Positions 1 through 8,956 of a DNA stretch of 64,000 nt are shown piece by piece. A model generated the notes under the pieces. It was not told the origin of the DNA, made no database searches, and saw only the letters and a list, made by a program, of their open reading frames with translations. Made by a program: the position numbers and the translations under genes. The stretch's first letter is position 1. The number at the start of each line of letters is the position of its first letter. Origin of the DNA: CAVVGZ01 sp963841845 (GTDB lineage Bacteria > Chloroflexota > Anaerolineae > Anaerolineales > Anaerolineaceae); the NCBI GenBank assembly GCA_963841845.1, contig CAWJEG010000010.1, positions 1 to 64,000 of the forward strand, in the 5' to 3' direction.

Positions 1-381
1 AATGAAATGAATCCCGGTTTTAATCAACCGGGGACTGATAACCCAATTTATCTGGGGCACAAAATGATTTGATTTAATGTGAAGGATTCGATACACTTGC
101 TAATATCTTAAGTAATGGTGTGGAACGGCCAATCCGAACCAAACCCGTTATTGCCACCCCAACAACCAGTCACAGTTCCTCCACACCTGAGACACAGCGT
201 ATAATTGTATTCTGAAGTTAATTTGTGTGATATTTGGTTTTTTATTTGTTGTACCCAAATACGAATCAATGTAATCACCGGCAGTTATTTCCGGACTGAG
301 TGAGAGGTCTGAAAAATAAACAAATTGCGGATGCGTACATCCAGGAATTCCCATCATAGCGTTGGGAATCAGGAGTAAGCC
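1..381. other. Noncoding 5' stretch with a small hairpin
   Basis: No convincing gene is seen. A perfect 7-bp stem (CCCGGTT at 13-19 with AACCGGG at 26-32) lies at the left edge. It has no clear T-run on either side, so it could be a weak terminator of a gene outside the window or nothing at all. The last bases hold the Shine-Dalgarno sequence CAGGAG of the lipoprotein gene that follows. Confidence 0.4.
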
Positions 382-1180
382 ATGAATACAAAAAATATTA
401 GAAAGTTCTTGTTTGCCCTCGTGCTTGGAGTATCCTTGCTGACCGGTTGTATCGACGTTGACCAACAGCTTTGGATCAACTCTGATGGATCCGGGCGGAT
501 GGTAATGGATATCGGCATTACAGAATCAGAATTTAGAAATGCAAAAATGGGGACGGAAGCGCTCATCTATATTGACAAGACACTAGGTAAATACCAGGAC
601 TCCTTGAAGAAGAATCCCCTGGTCAAAAACCTGGTTACAAAACAGTATTCACAAGAAAATATCCAGCACCGGGTGATTGAATTCGATGTCACAGATTTTG
701 AAACGTATTTTGAGGGTGTCCAGAAGTATGACGATCCGTTTACGGTTCGCCTTGAAACCCTGGAGAACGGCGAATTCCGCTTTACGGAGAAAATCATCCC
801 GGGTGGTGCCGAATGGCTGGAATATTACTATGATTACTTTTAATTTCCGACCCAATCCATCACAGCTGGATTCACTCTTATCCGACAATACCTGGCGGGT
901 GAAGTTGTTTGCTCCCGCAATTGTCAGTTCCAATGGCGGGATTGATCCACAGACCGGTGCCACAGCCTGGGAACTGCCTCTCCAAGAAATCTATAAACTG
1001 GAGGAGGCAAAATCTTTGACTGCAACATACCAGACTACGGCCAGCACGCTTTCCAAACCCTGGTTTCCATATGCTCTTGGAATTGTTGTATTCTTTGGTG
1101 TTTTGCTGGTGGGCATCCTCCTTCTCGGGTTGATTGTATTTTTTGGATTATTCCGAAACCGGAATCAAACAAAATCCTAA
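382..1180 (+). CDS. LppM-like lipoprotein with C-terminal membrane anchor, one frameshift
   Basis: An exported lipoprotein of about 265 residues once one extra base is removed. A type II signal peptide ends in the lipobox LLTGC (Cys23). It is followed by the start IDVDQQLWINSDGSG, which resembles the LppM/DUF3153 beta-sandwich family. The first reading frame stops at 841-843. The second frame continues at once with NFRPNPSQLDSL, then VSSNGG and a TAWELPL stretch typical of the family's later strands, and ends in one hydrophobic helix (about 25 residues) and a short basic tail. The break lies in the TTTT run at 838-841, and removing one T restores the frame. SD CAGGAG precedes the ATG. The function of the family is poorly known. 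A sequencing insertion is more likely than a pseudogene. Confidence 0.7.
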
Positions 1181-1278
1181 CCAATTTTTGGCGGGAATCT
1201 TGCAGCCTGTTGATCAAAAAGGTTATGGATAAACATCCAGGACCCGGAATATGCAAGCCTTAGATAAAGGGAGTTGTC

Positions 1279-2396
1279 ATGGATAAAAGAAAATTCCATT
1301 TCGTAACCATACTGCTAACAGCGGCCATCCTGGTTTCTTGCAGCCCCCCTATCTCACCCTCCCTCACCAGCACCCCTCAAAGGGCGGTTTCCAAACAACC
1401 CCAACCCAGCCAAACCCCAACCACAGCGGAGCAAAATACCCCTACACTATTACCCAATTCAATCGAGGAATCTATTGTGATCGATCCAGGCAATGCCAGC
1501 CAGTTGCAGGCGGTCACCCAATTAGATGGAAAGAACCCCCACCAGCTCAAATGGTCATCCGACAGGTTCTACACTGGCGGCCAGGACGATGGATGGGATG
1601 AGCCTTTATGATATACCGAGCCAATCCATGCTGGCGGAAGTAGTCATGAAAGACAACCAGCAACTGTTGGATTTTTCTCCGGACACACGTCTTCTGGCAA
1701 CAACCCGGGATCAACACACACTCGAACTTTCCGACATCGAAAGCGGTATGCTGGAAAGTACGCTTACCCCAAGCTACCCGATTTACAACGCCGTTTTTTT
1801 GCCGGGAGGCAAACAGATTGCCATCCTTTCTGCCAACGAGATGGCATTCAGCATCTGGGATATCGATTCAGCTGAAAAACTTAACTCCTATTCCGGTTTT
1901 GAAAGTGCTGCCCCGGTTTATGCCATAGCTTTTTCGGATGATGGCAAAACAGCCATGTGGTACGCACGCGCCACCGTGCAAACGACGCGTTTGAGCAGCG
2001 GTCAGATGGGTCCGGTATTGAGCCACCAGGAATTTATCGGGGGCCTGGATATGGCATCCGAGGAAAATTGGCTGGCGGCAGCCAGTGCCACCACAACCGG
2101 GAGTGAACCGCAGGCACTTATTCAGCTGTGGGATGCCGGCAGCGGTGAGGAAATTGCAGAGTTTAAAGGGTGTGAAATAATCCCGATCAGCATTGATTTT
2201 TCAATGGATGGAAAATTACTGGCGGCGGATTGCCAGAATAAGGTAATTATCTGGGATGACAACCGGATTGAATCTTCTGGCTGAACTTGACGGCCATGCT
2301 GATTCCGTCACATCGGTTAAGTTTTCACCCGATGGCACCATGCTGGCGACCGCCGCAAATGACGGGAAGATCCTTATTTGGTCAGCTCAACGATAA
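1279..2396 (+). CDS. WD40/beta-propeller-like lipoprotein, two frameshifts
   Basis: A secreted lipoprotein of about 370 residues: signal peptide with lipobox ILVSC (Cys21), a Ser/Thr/Pro/Gln-rich linker to about residue 65, then a propeller of WD40-like blades. Blade cores visible in the second frame include LLDFSPDTRLLATT, AIAFSDDGK and LIQLWDAGSGEE. The last blade, SVKFSPDGTMLATAANDGK, is in a third frame and ends at TAA 2394-2396. The breaks are near 1595 (extra G in GGATGGGATG) and near 2268 (ATTG). Both shifts are equivalent to one inserted base. It probably acts as an extracytoplasmic binding scaffold; no enzymatic motif is visible. SD AAAGGGAG precedes the ATG. Confidence 0.72.
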
Positions 2397-2587
2397 TAAA
2401 TATATTCTAAATTTAACAACTCTACATCTCACTCTTCCAATTCAAGGTGAGCATGGAATATCATGAACGCTCAATACTGATTCTCCAGAATCAGAATGCA
2501 GTGTATGATACCAATGCCTTCAAATTAATCGGAGCTGCCAGGATTGCAAAAATTACCAGTCAATTTAACCAGATTGGATAATTTCTT
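2397..2587. other. Intergenic region with short palindrome
   Basis: No gene is seen. A short palindrome, CTGATTC / GAATCAG around 2478-2496, lies in the middle without a T-run. A GATAAT box at 2577-2582 sits directly before the next start codon. Confidence 0.3.
2577..2582 (+). promoter_or_regulatory. Possible -10 element of a leaderless transcript
   Basis: GATAAT lies only five bases before the ATG at 2588, and no Shine-Dalgarno sequence is present. A start site seven bases downstream would coincide with the start codon. No good -35 is seen, so this is suggestive only. Confidence 0.3.
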
Positions 2588-3360
2588 ATGCCAAATGCAG
2601 TAAATTTATACTATTCCCATTCTAAGAAAACAAAGCAGTCCAACCCATTTACAGTACTGCTCATCCATGGCGCTGGCAGCAACCACCTGGTCTGGCCTGC
2701 CGGATTGCGCCGGCTGGATGGTTTTCTGGTCATTGCCCCAGATTTGCCAGGCCATGGACGGTCTCCGGGTGCTCCCGAGCAATCTATAGAGAAATATGCC
2801 GAAAAGGTGATCCGGTTTTTAGACGAGAGCGGTATCTACCAGGTATTTCTGGCAGGTCATTCCATGGGTGGAGCCATTGGGCTGCAGATTTGCAAATCCT
2901 TCCAGGAAAGGGTGGTTGGATTGGCCATGATTTCCAGCGGGGCAACGATCGATGTCCCCAGGAGGTTTATCGACCTGCTTTCCAACCCGAATTACAAGCG
3001 AGGATGCCATCAACTACCTGCAGCCTCTCCTTTTTAGCCCAAAAACAAGTACAGCTCTCAAACAACAAATCCTGGCTTCCATGCAAAAAACACGGCCCGG
3101 GATACTTTACAGCGATTGGCTGGCCTGTGCCAATTATGACTTTAAGGGGCGATTTAAAGCAGATCCGCAGACCGGTCTGGATAGCCAGCGGCAGGGACGA
3201 CCTGATGACCCCACCTGCCCGTACCAGGCAGCTGATCACACAATTACGGCTCTCCCAGCATGCGATTTTTGAGGATGCAGGGCATTTGCTCATCCTGGAG
3301 AAGCCACAGGAAGTGACTTCCTGGTTGGTTCGTATTCTCAACCAGATTGCCAAGCCATAG
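2588..3360 (+). CDS. Alpha/beta-fold hydrolase, two frameshifts
   Basis: An alpha/beta hydrolase of about 256 residues (esterase or lipase type, substrate unknown). The first frame shows the oxyanion HGAG motif (LLIHGAGSNH), the lid-proximal DLPGHGRS and the nucleophile elbow GHSMGG. The frame changes near 2994 (joining SNPNY to SEDAINYLQP) and again in the GGGG run near 3147. The last frame supplies the acid (ASGRDDLMTP) and the catalytic His (EDAGHLLIL). Frames go 2, 3, 1, so each shift equals one inserted base. All three catalytic residues survive across frames, which argues for sequence error rather than decay. No SD is seen; see the -10 box just upstream. Confidence 0.75.
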
Positions 3361-3429
3361 AAACAGGAAAATCCATCTTATAATATTCTTGCTGGTAATT
3401 ATTCCTCATCCTGTCCAGCAAGCACATAT

Positions 3430-5320
3430 TTATGGTGCAAATAATACATGCTCCTGGATGAATCGCTCCATTTGTTTTAAGTAATCGGCTATGGTTTCCT
3501 GCTTGCGGAAGCCATGACCTTCACCCTCATACAGGCAGTAGATATGCGGTATCCCGCGCTGGCGCAATTTTTCCACAATCTGCTCGGACTGGTTGGGAGG
3601 GACCACTTTATCATTACTTCCCTGAAAAATTGCCACCGGATCCTTAATTTTGTCTGCATGGAATACAGCCGACCAGTCATGGAACCTGCGGGCAGCCTCT
3701 GGCAATTCCCCAACCAGAGAAGCATTGTAATGCGCCTCAAATTTATGAGTGTCCATTTCCAGAGTAAATAGATTGCTCACTCCATAACGGGATACGCCGG
3801 CTTTGAATAAACCGGGGTAGCGAATCAATGTATTCAGTACGGTATAACCTCCAGCACTGCCACCGTGTATCACAAGCTGGCGGCTGTTTGCCAGCCCGGC
3901 TTCGACAAGGGCATGAGCAGCCCCGGCAGCATCTTCAACATCAACATCACCCCAGCGCTGCCTCATGGCATGCTGATAACTGCGCCCGTAACCGGTGCTG
4001 CCCCGATAATTTACCTCCAACCATGCATATCCCCGCGTAGTAAAATAGGCTGTTTCCGCAGAATAATCCGCCCAGGCCTGCGAAGTAGGCCCACCATGGA
4101 TATTGACAATTGCCGGCGGCAATCCTTCCCCGGTGAAATCTTTGTGGAAGGGGGGGTAATAAATCCCGTGGACCTTTGTTCCATCCTGTGCATCCCAGCT
4201 TATTGGCTGTGGTTGTGAAAACATCCCGGGGGATATATTTTCCGCTGATGCATGTGCGGCGACCTTCAATCCATTCCTGTCCCAGAGAACAACCCGATCC
4301 GGGATGTGTGCAGCCGATGCAAGAAATGCAAGGCGATCCTCGCTTGTAGATACGGACAGCTGGGTTATCCAGGTATAAGGATTTATATCAATTTTCTTGC
4401 GGGCACCATCGGCGATATTTACCATCCACAAGGAGGAAAATCCCTCCTTGTTTTGGATAACAAAAAGATGCTGGCTGCTGCTGCCCCAGCCATAGGATCG
4501 CATTCCCTGTACCCAGGCAGGCTGATCAAGGAGCACACCCTCACCTTCCCACAAAACCTGCTCCCGGTCTGTCTCCAGATCCCTTAATATGAAGCGGTCC
4601 CATTCCTGACTGCTGTCAATATAGCTCAACCAGCGTCCATCCGGAGAAAACCTGGGTTGGGATACGGGCATATCCGCCCCACCTGCCACTAAAGTTTGTT
4701 CTACAAGAGTGCGGGGGAGAACCAGATAGGCGGCCAAGTTTGAGCAGCGTACCATCCCATGGCATATTGGGGTGGTCCCATTCAACCCAGGCGATTCGCT
4801 CACCGTCTGGATGCCAGGCTGGCTGCATATAAAAATCTGCACCCCTGACAAGCTGCCTGGGCCAGTTTGCGGCATTACTGTCTACCAGCGCAATCACATC
4901 CAGATTGCCATCGCTAAAAACATACATCACCCATTTCCCATCCGGCGACACCTGTGGTGAGGCTGCATACCCGTACGGCGGAGTTATTGGATCAGCCTGG
5001 CCATAGCCGAGGGACTGGCGATACAGCACACCATCCCGGCCAGCAAAGAAGACTTTTCCCGGGGCGAGGGTAAACTCACCCCCTCCATAACCCACCATAC
5101 CACGAACAGAAAGGTCAACCGTCAGATCCTTGCTTGCCTGGTCAGAAATCTTGCTCACCAAAACCCCTTTTCCAGAACGCCCCTCCAGCCAGACAATACT
5201 ATCCCTGCCAGGTTCCCACTGGACATCCTCCAGACGCAGCTCCTGGCTGACAAGTGCCGGTGAAACAGGACTGGGCCATAAACCATAAGGCATGATTTTC
5301 TTTTCAATTTGTGCTGACAT
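3430..5320 (-). CDS. S9-family prolyl oligopeptidase-like peptidase, one frameshift
   Basis: About 630 residues when joined. The N-terminal half is a beta-propeller with repeats such as PQVSPDGKWVMYV and PAWHPDGERIAWVEW. The C-terminal half is the alpha/beta hydrolase domain with nucleophile GGSAGGY, acid GSNDKVVPP and His GEGHGF, as in acylaminoacyl/dipeptidyl peptidases, which cleave short peptides. The frame changes near 4743, in GGCC, between GTLLKL and AAYLVLP; it equals one inserted base. Start 5320 has SD GGGAG. No signal peptide is seen, so it is probably cytoplasmic. The gene lies head-to-tail after the thioredoxin gene on the same strand. Confidence 0.8.
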
Positions 5321-5339
5321 CGTTACTCCCAGGGTATTT

Positions 5340-5669
5340 CTAAAGATTGATATATGGACCGAATTCTGCTGTAATTCTTTCCAGCGGCTGCAGCCCTGTC
5401 AGCCGCCCCCGAACAGCCCCGCCAACCAGTATGATTAAGGTCGGAACACTCATAACCTGATATTTCATCGCTAAAGCATAACTCTCATCCACATTTATTT
5501 CAATGAAGCGTGCTTTACCATCCCACTGCTCAGCCAATCCCTGAAGGAGGGGTTTCATCCTCTTACAAGGGACACACCAATCCGCGCCAAACTCCACAAT
5601 TAGCGGCCTATCGTCCTGCAGGATGCATTGGTTAAACTCTGCTTCGTTAACAATTCGTATTTCACACAT
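5340..5669 (-). CDS. Thioredoxin family protein
   Basis: A single-domain thioredoxin of 109 residues for disulfide reduction in the cytoplasm. The active site WCVPCK (Cys32 and Cys35) and the cis-proline SVPTLI are present. ADWC matches the family's strand-helix junction. I chose ATG 5669 because GGGAGTGG stands just before it; a GTG two codons upstream lies inside that SD. The CVPC dipeptide differs from the usual CGPC, which may tune the redox potential. It is probably cotranscribed with the S9 peptidase downstream (gap of about 20 bp). Confidence 0.88.
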   Translation of the reverse strand: MCEIRIVNEAEFNQCILQDDRPLIVEFGADWCVPCKRMKPLLQGLAEQWDGKARFIEINVDESYALAMKYQVMSVPTLIILVGGAVRGRLTGLQPLERITAEFGPYINL

Positions 5670-5751
5670 CGCCACTCCCGGAAATATACAGGTTATCTTC
5701 CCCCGTATCCTGTTAAATTATAGCAGGGACATGAATCACCCTCGGGACAAA

Positions 5752-5788
5752 AAAAACACCTTTCGATGTGATCCAAAAAGGTGTTTTT
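5752..5788 (-). terminator. Rho-independent terminator of the sixA gene
   Basis: A 12-bp A/T-rich stem AAAAACACCTTT (5752-5763) pairs with AAAGGTGTTTTT (5777-5788). Read on the minus strand it follows the SixA stop at 5814 and ends in a U-run. It also separates SixA from thioredoxin. Confidence 0.75.
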
Positions 5789-5813
5789 CAATATTTTATT
5801 ATGGATTATGTAA

Positions 5814-6332
5814 TTATTTTGAGTCCTTGCCTTTTTCTTTTTTAATGAACTCGCGCGGAAGCCATAATTGGATCAGCTCTCCCTGGGTATCCTTGTTCAG
5901 ATCCTGCCAATGCTTGACCGGTAAAACCAGGTATGCCATTGCACCCGTTGATAACGATTCAATCCTGGATGTCAGCAGCTGCAGAAGTGCTTCCAGGCCT
6001 GGATTGTGACCAACAATTAAAACCCTTTCTACATCATCCGGTAATTTTGTAAGCGGTTCAATATAGGCAGCAGGCTCACCCATGTAGTAGCCTTCACTGT
6101 ACTCAATCTCACCCTTATAACCGGAGGTTTTAACAAAGGCTTCAACGGTTTGACGGGCCCGAACCGCAGGAGAACTAATAATCCTGTCTGGCACCAATTC
6201 TTGATCTGCAATCATATGACCCATTAAGGGAGCAGTCTTCTTCCCTTTTTTGTTTAATGGACGATCGAAATCCTTCAGATCGGAGTCTTTCCAACTTGAT
6301 TTTGCATGGCGCATCAGCAATAGGGTTTTCAT
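5814..6332 (-). CDS. sixA: SixA-type phosphohistidine phosphatase
   Basis: A 172-residue histidine phosphatase superfamily (branch 1) protein. The phosphate-accepting motif is RHAKSSW (His9). DFDRPLNKKGKK and SPAVRARQT contribute the phosphate-binding Arg residues, and the second catalytic His is in VGHNPGLE. Length and motifs fit SixA, which removes phosphate from histidine of HPt domains or PTS proteins. The C-terminus is Lys-rich. SD GGGAG sits before ATG 6332. The gene appears monocistronic, with a terminator just downstream. No histidine kinase or PTS gene adjoins it. Confidence 0.85.
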   Translation of the reverse strand: MKTLLLMRHAKSSWKDSDLKDFDRPLNKKGKKTAPLMGHMIADQELVPDRIISSPAVRARQTVEAFVKTSGYKGEIEYSEGYYMGEPAAYIEPLTKLPDDVERVLIVGHNPGLEALLQLLTSRIESLSTGAMAYLVLPVKHWQDLNKDTQGELIQLWLPREFIKKEKGKDSK

Positions 6333-6489
6333 CGATATTTCAATCTCCCTTCCCTATAACCTAACTGGAACAATAATTTTTCCTAAATAATAAAATGAGT
6401 ATATCATAGTTCAAACCGCAAAATTATTATAACTGAAGTTATGTACTGAAGTTGATAACATCCAGCGCAGGCAGGATGAGTATCGATCT

Positions 6490-7596
6490 TTAATCGATGG
6501 TATTAAAATGGTTTGTCAGGGTCCAGACGATATAATCCTCCCACAGATTAACGACTTCGGATTCTTTATAATCATGGGTGGAAAATGTTTGGACGATCAA
6601 TCTACCCCCCATGCATGTCGCCAGGACACCACCGCGAGATTTTTCATAGAAGTTCGTTCCGGCAAGCATGGCAGCATCCCCGCCAGAAGCAATGCGAATT
6701 TTATCCCCAGCATCTGTGGTTAGAGGCGGTATCCAGTATAAATAATTTGGGTTACCTAAGGTAACATTTTTATTGGGGACAACATCAAAAAACTCATGAT
6801 CCGGCTGCAACAAGGCTATTGCATAATCTAAAAAATTATAGTCTTCCGCACGTTCCCAATCCTTCTCATAAGCAATGCCACAATCCCCAAACAAGGGGGC
6901 AATATCGGTGTAATGCTGGTCAAGGTTCCAATTTTCAATAATTACAGCTGCATTTTTCTGGATATGGGTCTGAACATATCCCCAGAACTCACCCTGGACC
7001 TCAGAACGGCCTTCAACGGCAGCAATAACCAGGTCCCAGTCGGTGGAACTCAATAGTTCGTTTTTGAAATCCCCGCTGCGGTCAGCCACATCCATTACCC
7101 GTCCCCCGGAGAAGCCCATATTATTGACAGCCTTGATCACCAGGCGGTAGCGTTCCTCACTGCCGGCCATATCTTCGTAGATCAGGACATTTGCGCCTTT
7201 GATAAGCGCTGCCATATCCACAACCTCAGCGGTTGGGGGAGGCGGCGGAAGACCCTGCGTTGCTGCAGGGACAATCTCCTGGGTGGGCTGTGGAGTCTGG
7301 GTAGGTTCAGGAGTCTGGGTGGGGGGCGGGACTGCTGCAGCCGTACTGGTTTGAGCAATGGCCTGGTTTGCCACGGCAGTACCAGCCTGCATGGTTTGCT
7401 GTTGTATAGAAAGTGCCAGGGAGGTTTGCTGCATGGCAAGCGATGTTTCCTGAACCCCCAGGGCAAATTTTGTCTCCTGAAAACCGACGTCACTGGTGGG
7501 TTCGGATGGTTTATCCCCCGGTGTCGAGCAGGATAATGCAACCACCAATGCCAACACTGGAATCCACCACCGTTTTAAGAATTGAGTATTTATCAT
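6490..7596 (-). CDS. Lipoprotein with a Gln/Thr/Pro-rich linker and a flavodoxin-like C-terminal domain
   Basis: A 368-residue exported lipoprotein. The signal peptide ends in ALSC (about Cys23). A repetitive Gln/Thr/Ala segment (about residues 40-90) contains alternating SLAMQQTSLAL-like units, followed by a PTQTPEPTQTP linker. From about residue 125 a globular domain begins with ANVLIYEDM, then DLVIAAVE, AAVIIENW and a late GGRLIVQTFSTHDY. This pattern of alternating strands looks like a glutamine-amidotransferase-like or DUF4350-like fold, but I see no catalytic Cys nucleophile elbow. The function is unknown; a surface sensor or binding role is a guess. SD AAGGTG precedes ATG 7596. Confidence 0.75.
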   Translation of the reverse strand: MINTQFLKRWWIPVLALVVALSCSTPGDKPSEPTSDVGFQETKFALGVQETSLAMQQTSLALSIQQQTMQAGTAVANQAIAQTSTAAAVPPPTQTPEPTQTPQPTQEIVPAATQGLPPPPPTAEVVDMAALIKGANVLIYEDMAGSEERYRLVIKAVNNMGFSGGRVMDVADRSGDFKNELLSSTDWDLVIAAVEGRSEVQGEFWGYVQTHIQKNAAVIIENWNLDQHYTDIAPLFGDCGIAYEKDWERAEDYNFLDYAIALLQPDHEFFDVVPNKNVTLGNPNYLYWIPPLTTDAGDKIRIASGGDAAMLAGTNFYEKSRGGVLATCMGGRLIVQTFSTHDYKESEVVNLWEDYIVWTLTNHFNTID

Positions 7597-7760
7597 GACG
7601 CACCTTATGGATGAATTAAATGATTGAATATGATTATGAGATTAATTAATAATTGTATATCAAAACAAATTTGAAAAGCGGGGGAATCCATGTCCCAGGT
7701 TGGATATGTTAAAATGATATTAAGCACGCTCCACAAATCGGGAGCGTGGAGGAGATTGAA

Positions 7761-8612
7761 ATGTCCAATATTTCAAAAATACGTCCATCTCCCATTGCCG
7801 GTCTCTGGTATTCAGGCGGTGCAGAAACACTACGGAACCAGGTGGATCAGTACATCCTGGATGCAAAAATCCCCCCCCTGGATGGGGAGGTTATGGCGAT
7901 TATTGCCCCGCATGCCGGCCACCGCTATTCGGGAAAAACAGCCGGTCACGCATTTCGTTGTGTACTTGGCTCCAGCCATGACCTCGTGGCAGTAATTTCA
8001 CCTTTCCATTCATACACCTCCCATCCCCTGCTCACCACTGCTCATGAAGCATACCAGACGCCTTTAGGGCCGGTCTGGGTAGACAGGGATGCAGTCAACA
8101 ACCTTAACCAGGTTTTAATCAAGGAATCCGGTCAAAAAATGCAGCCCGTTGCTGATGACGAAGAACATTCATTAGAGATCGAACTGCCATTCCTGCAGCG
8201 GGCTGTCGCCGGAGAATTCAAGCTGCTGCCAATCATGGTTCACACCCATTCGGAAGACATACTGCAAGGTCTTGGTAAAGCCCTGGCTTCCACGCTGAGC
8301 GGCAGAACGTCACCCCTGATGGTTGCCAGCACCGATTTATCCCATTTTTATCCCGAGGAGGCTGCCAACCAGTTGGATATGGAAATGCTCACGCAGATTG
8401 CCGCCTTCTCACCCGAAGGGGTATTAAAAGCCGAAAGGCAGGGAACTGGTTTCGCCTGCGGGGCAGGCGCAGTTGCTGCCGTGCTATGGGCAGCAAAATT
8501 GCTTGGTGCAAAGCAAGTCATAACCCTGCATCACAGCACCTCTGCCGATCAAACCGGTGATCACAGCTCCGTAGTCGGGTATGGAGCAGCAGCAGTCGTC
8601 AAACCACGATGA
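7761..8612 (+). CDS. amrB: AmmeMemoRadiSam system protein B (Memo family)
   Basis: A 283-residue Memo/AmrB protein. Signature segments are RPSPIAGLWY at the N-terminus, IIAPHAGHRYSG (metal-ligand-like His), DDEEHSLEIELPFLQ and STDLSHFYPEEAA, plus the late Cys of FACGAG. These match the Memo fold, which is related to extradiol dioxygenases. I chose ATG 7761 because GGAGG stands eight bases upstream; the GTG at 7746 lies before that SD. The partner AmmeMemoRadiSam genes (AMMECR1-like and radical SAM) are not in this window. The role of the family is still debated. Confidence 0.88.
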   Translation: MSNISKIRPSPIAGLWYSGGAETLRNQVDQYILDAKIPPLDGEVMAIIAPHAGHRYSGKTAGHAFRCVLGSSHDLVAVISPFHSYTSHPLLTTAHEAYQTPLGPVWVDRDAVNNLNQVLIKESGQKMQPVADDEEHSLEIELPFLQRAVAGEFKLLPIMVHTHSEDILQGLGKALASTLSGRTSPLMVASTDLSHFYPEEAANQLDMEMLTQIAAFSPEGVLKAERQGTGFACGAGAVAAVLWAAKLLGAKQVITLHHSTSADQTGDHSSVVGYGAAAVVKPR

Positions 8613-8956
8613 TCCATCCATGCATGAGGTTCACAACATATTATGCCTGAGCCAATTAAATTTCCCGGGGAATAATTTGCAGCACTATCTGGTCATTTTG
8701 CGGTTCAATAATTTGGAAAATCCATCGGGCTGCGTTAATAAATTGAGTGGTTTCTTTTCCAGGGTGCCTGTAATACAACAATCAGCAATTTGAAGAATGG
8801 GCAAGCGGGCAACACCATAAGCTGATTACACATACAACCTTCACCAGCTAATCGTCTTACCAGTTACGATCTGCTTGTCTCCTTCGGTCGTTATCAATGG
8901 GTGCCAGGATTTTCCCGCAAGGGTAAAATACGCTGCGGATTGTATAATTATAGGTA
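8613..8956. other. Intergenic region before priA
   Basis: About 344 bases without a gene I can support. A -10-like TATAAT lies at the right end. Short open frames here lack ribosome binding sites and coding-like composition. Confidence 0.3.
8943..8948 (+). promoter_or_regulatory. TATAAT box close to the priA start
   Basis: A consensus -10 hexamer ends eight bases before the ATG at 8957. The predicted transcript would have little or no leader, and no strong SD is present. No good -35 is found 16-18 bp upstream. Confidence 0.4.

Noticed and set aside
148..465. Minus-strand open frame of 105 codons at the left edge
   Set aside because: It overlaps the lipoprotein start, has no SD and no coding-like pattern.
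8581..8793. Open frame after the amrB gene
   Set aside because: It begins inside amrB, lacks an SD and has no coding-like character.
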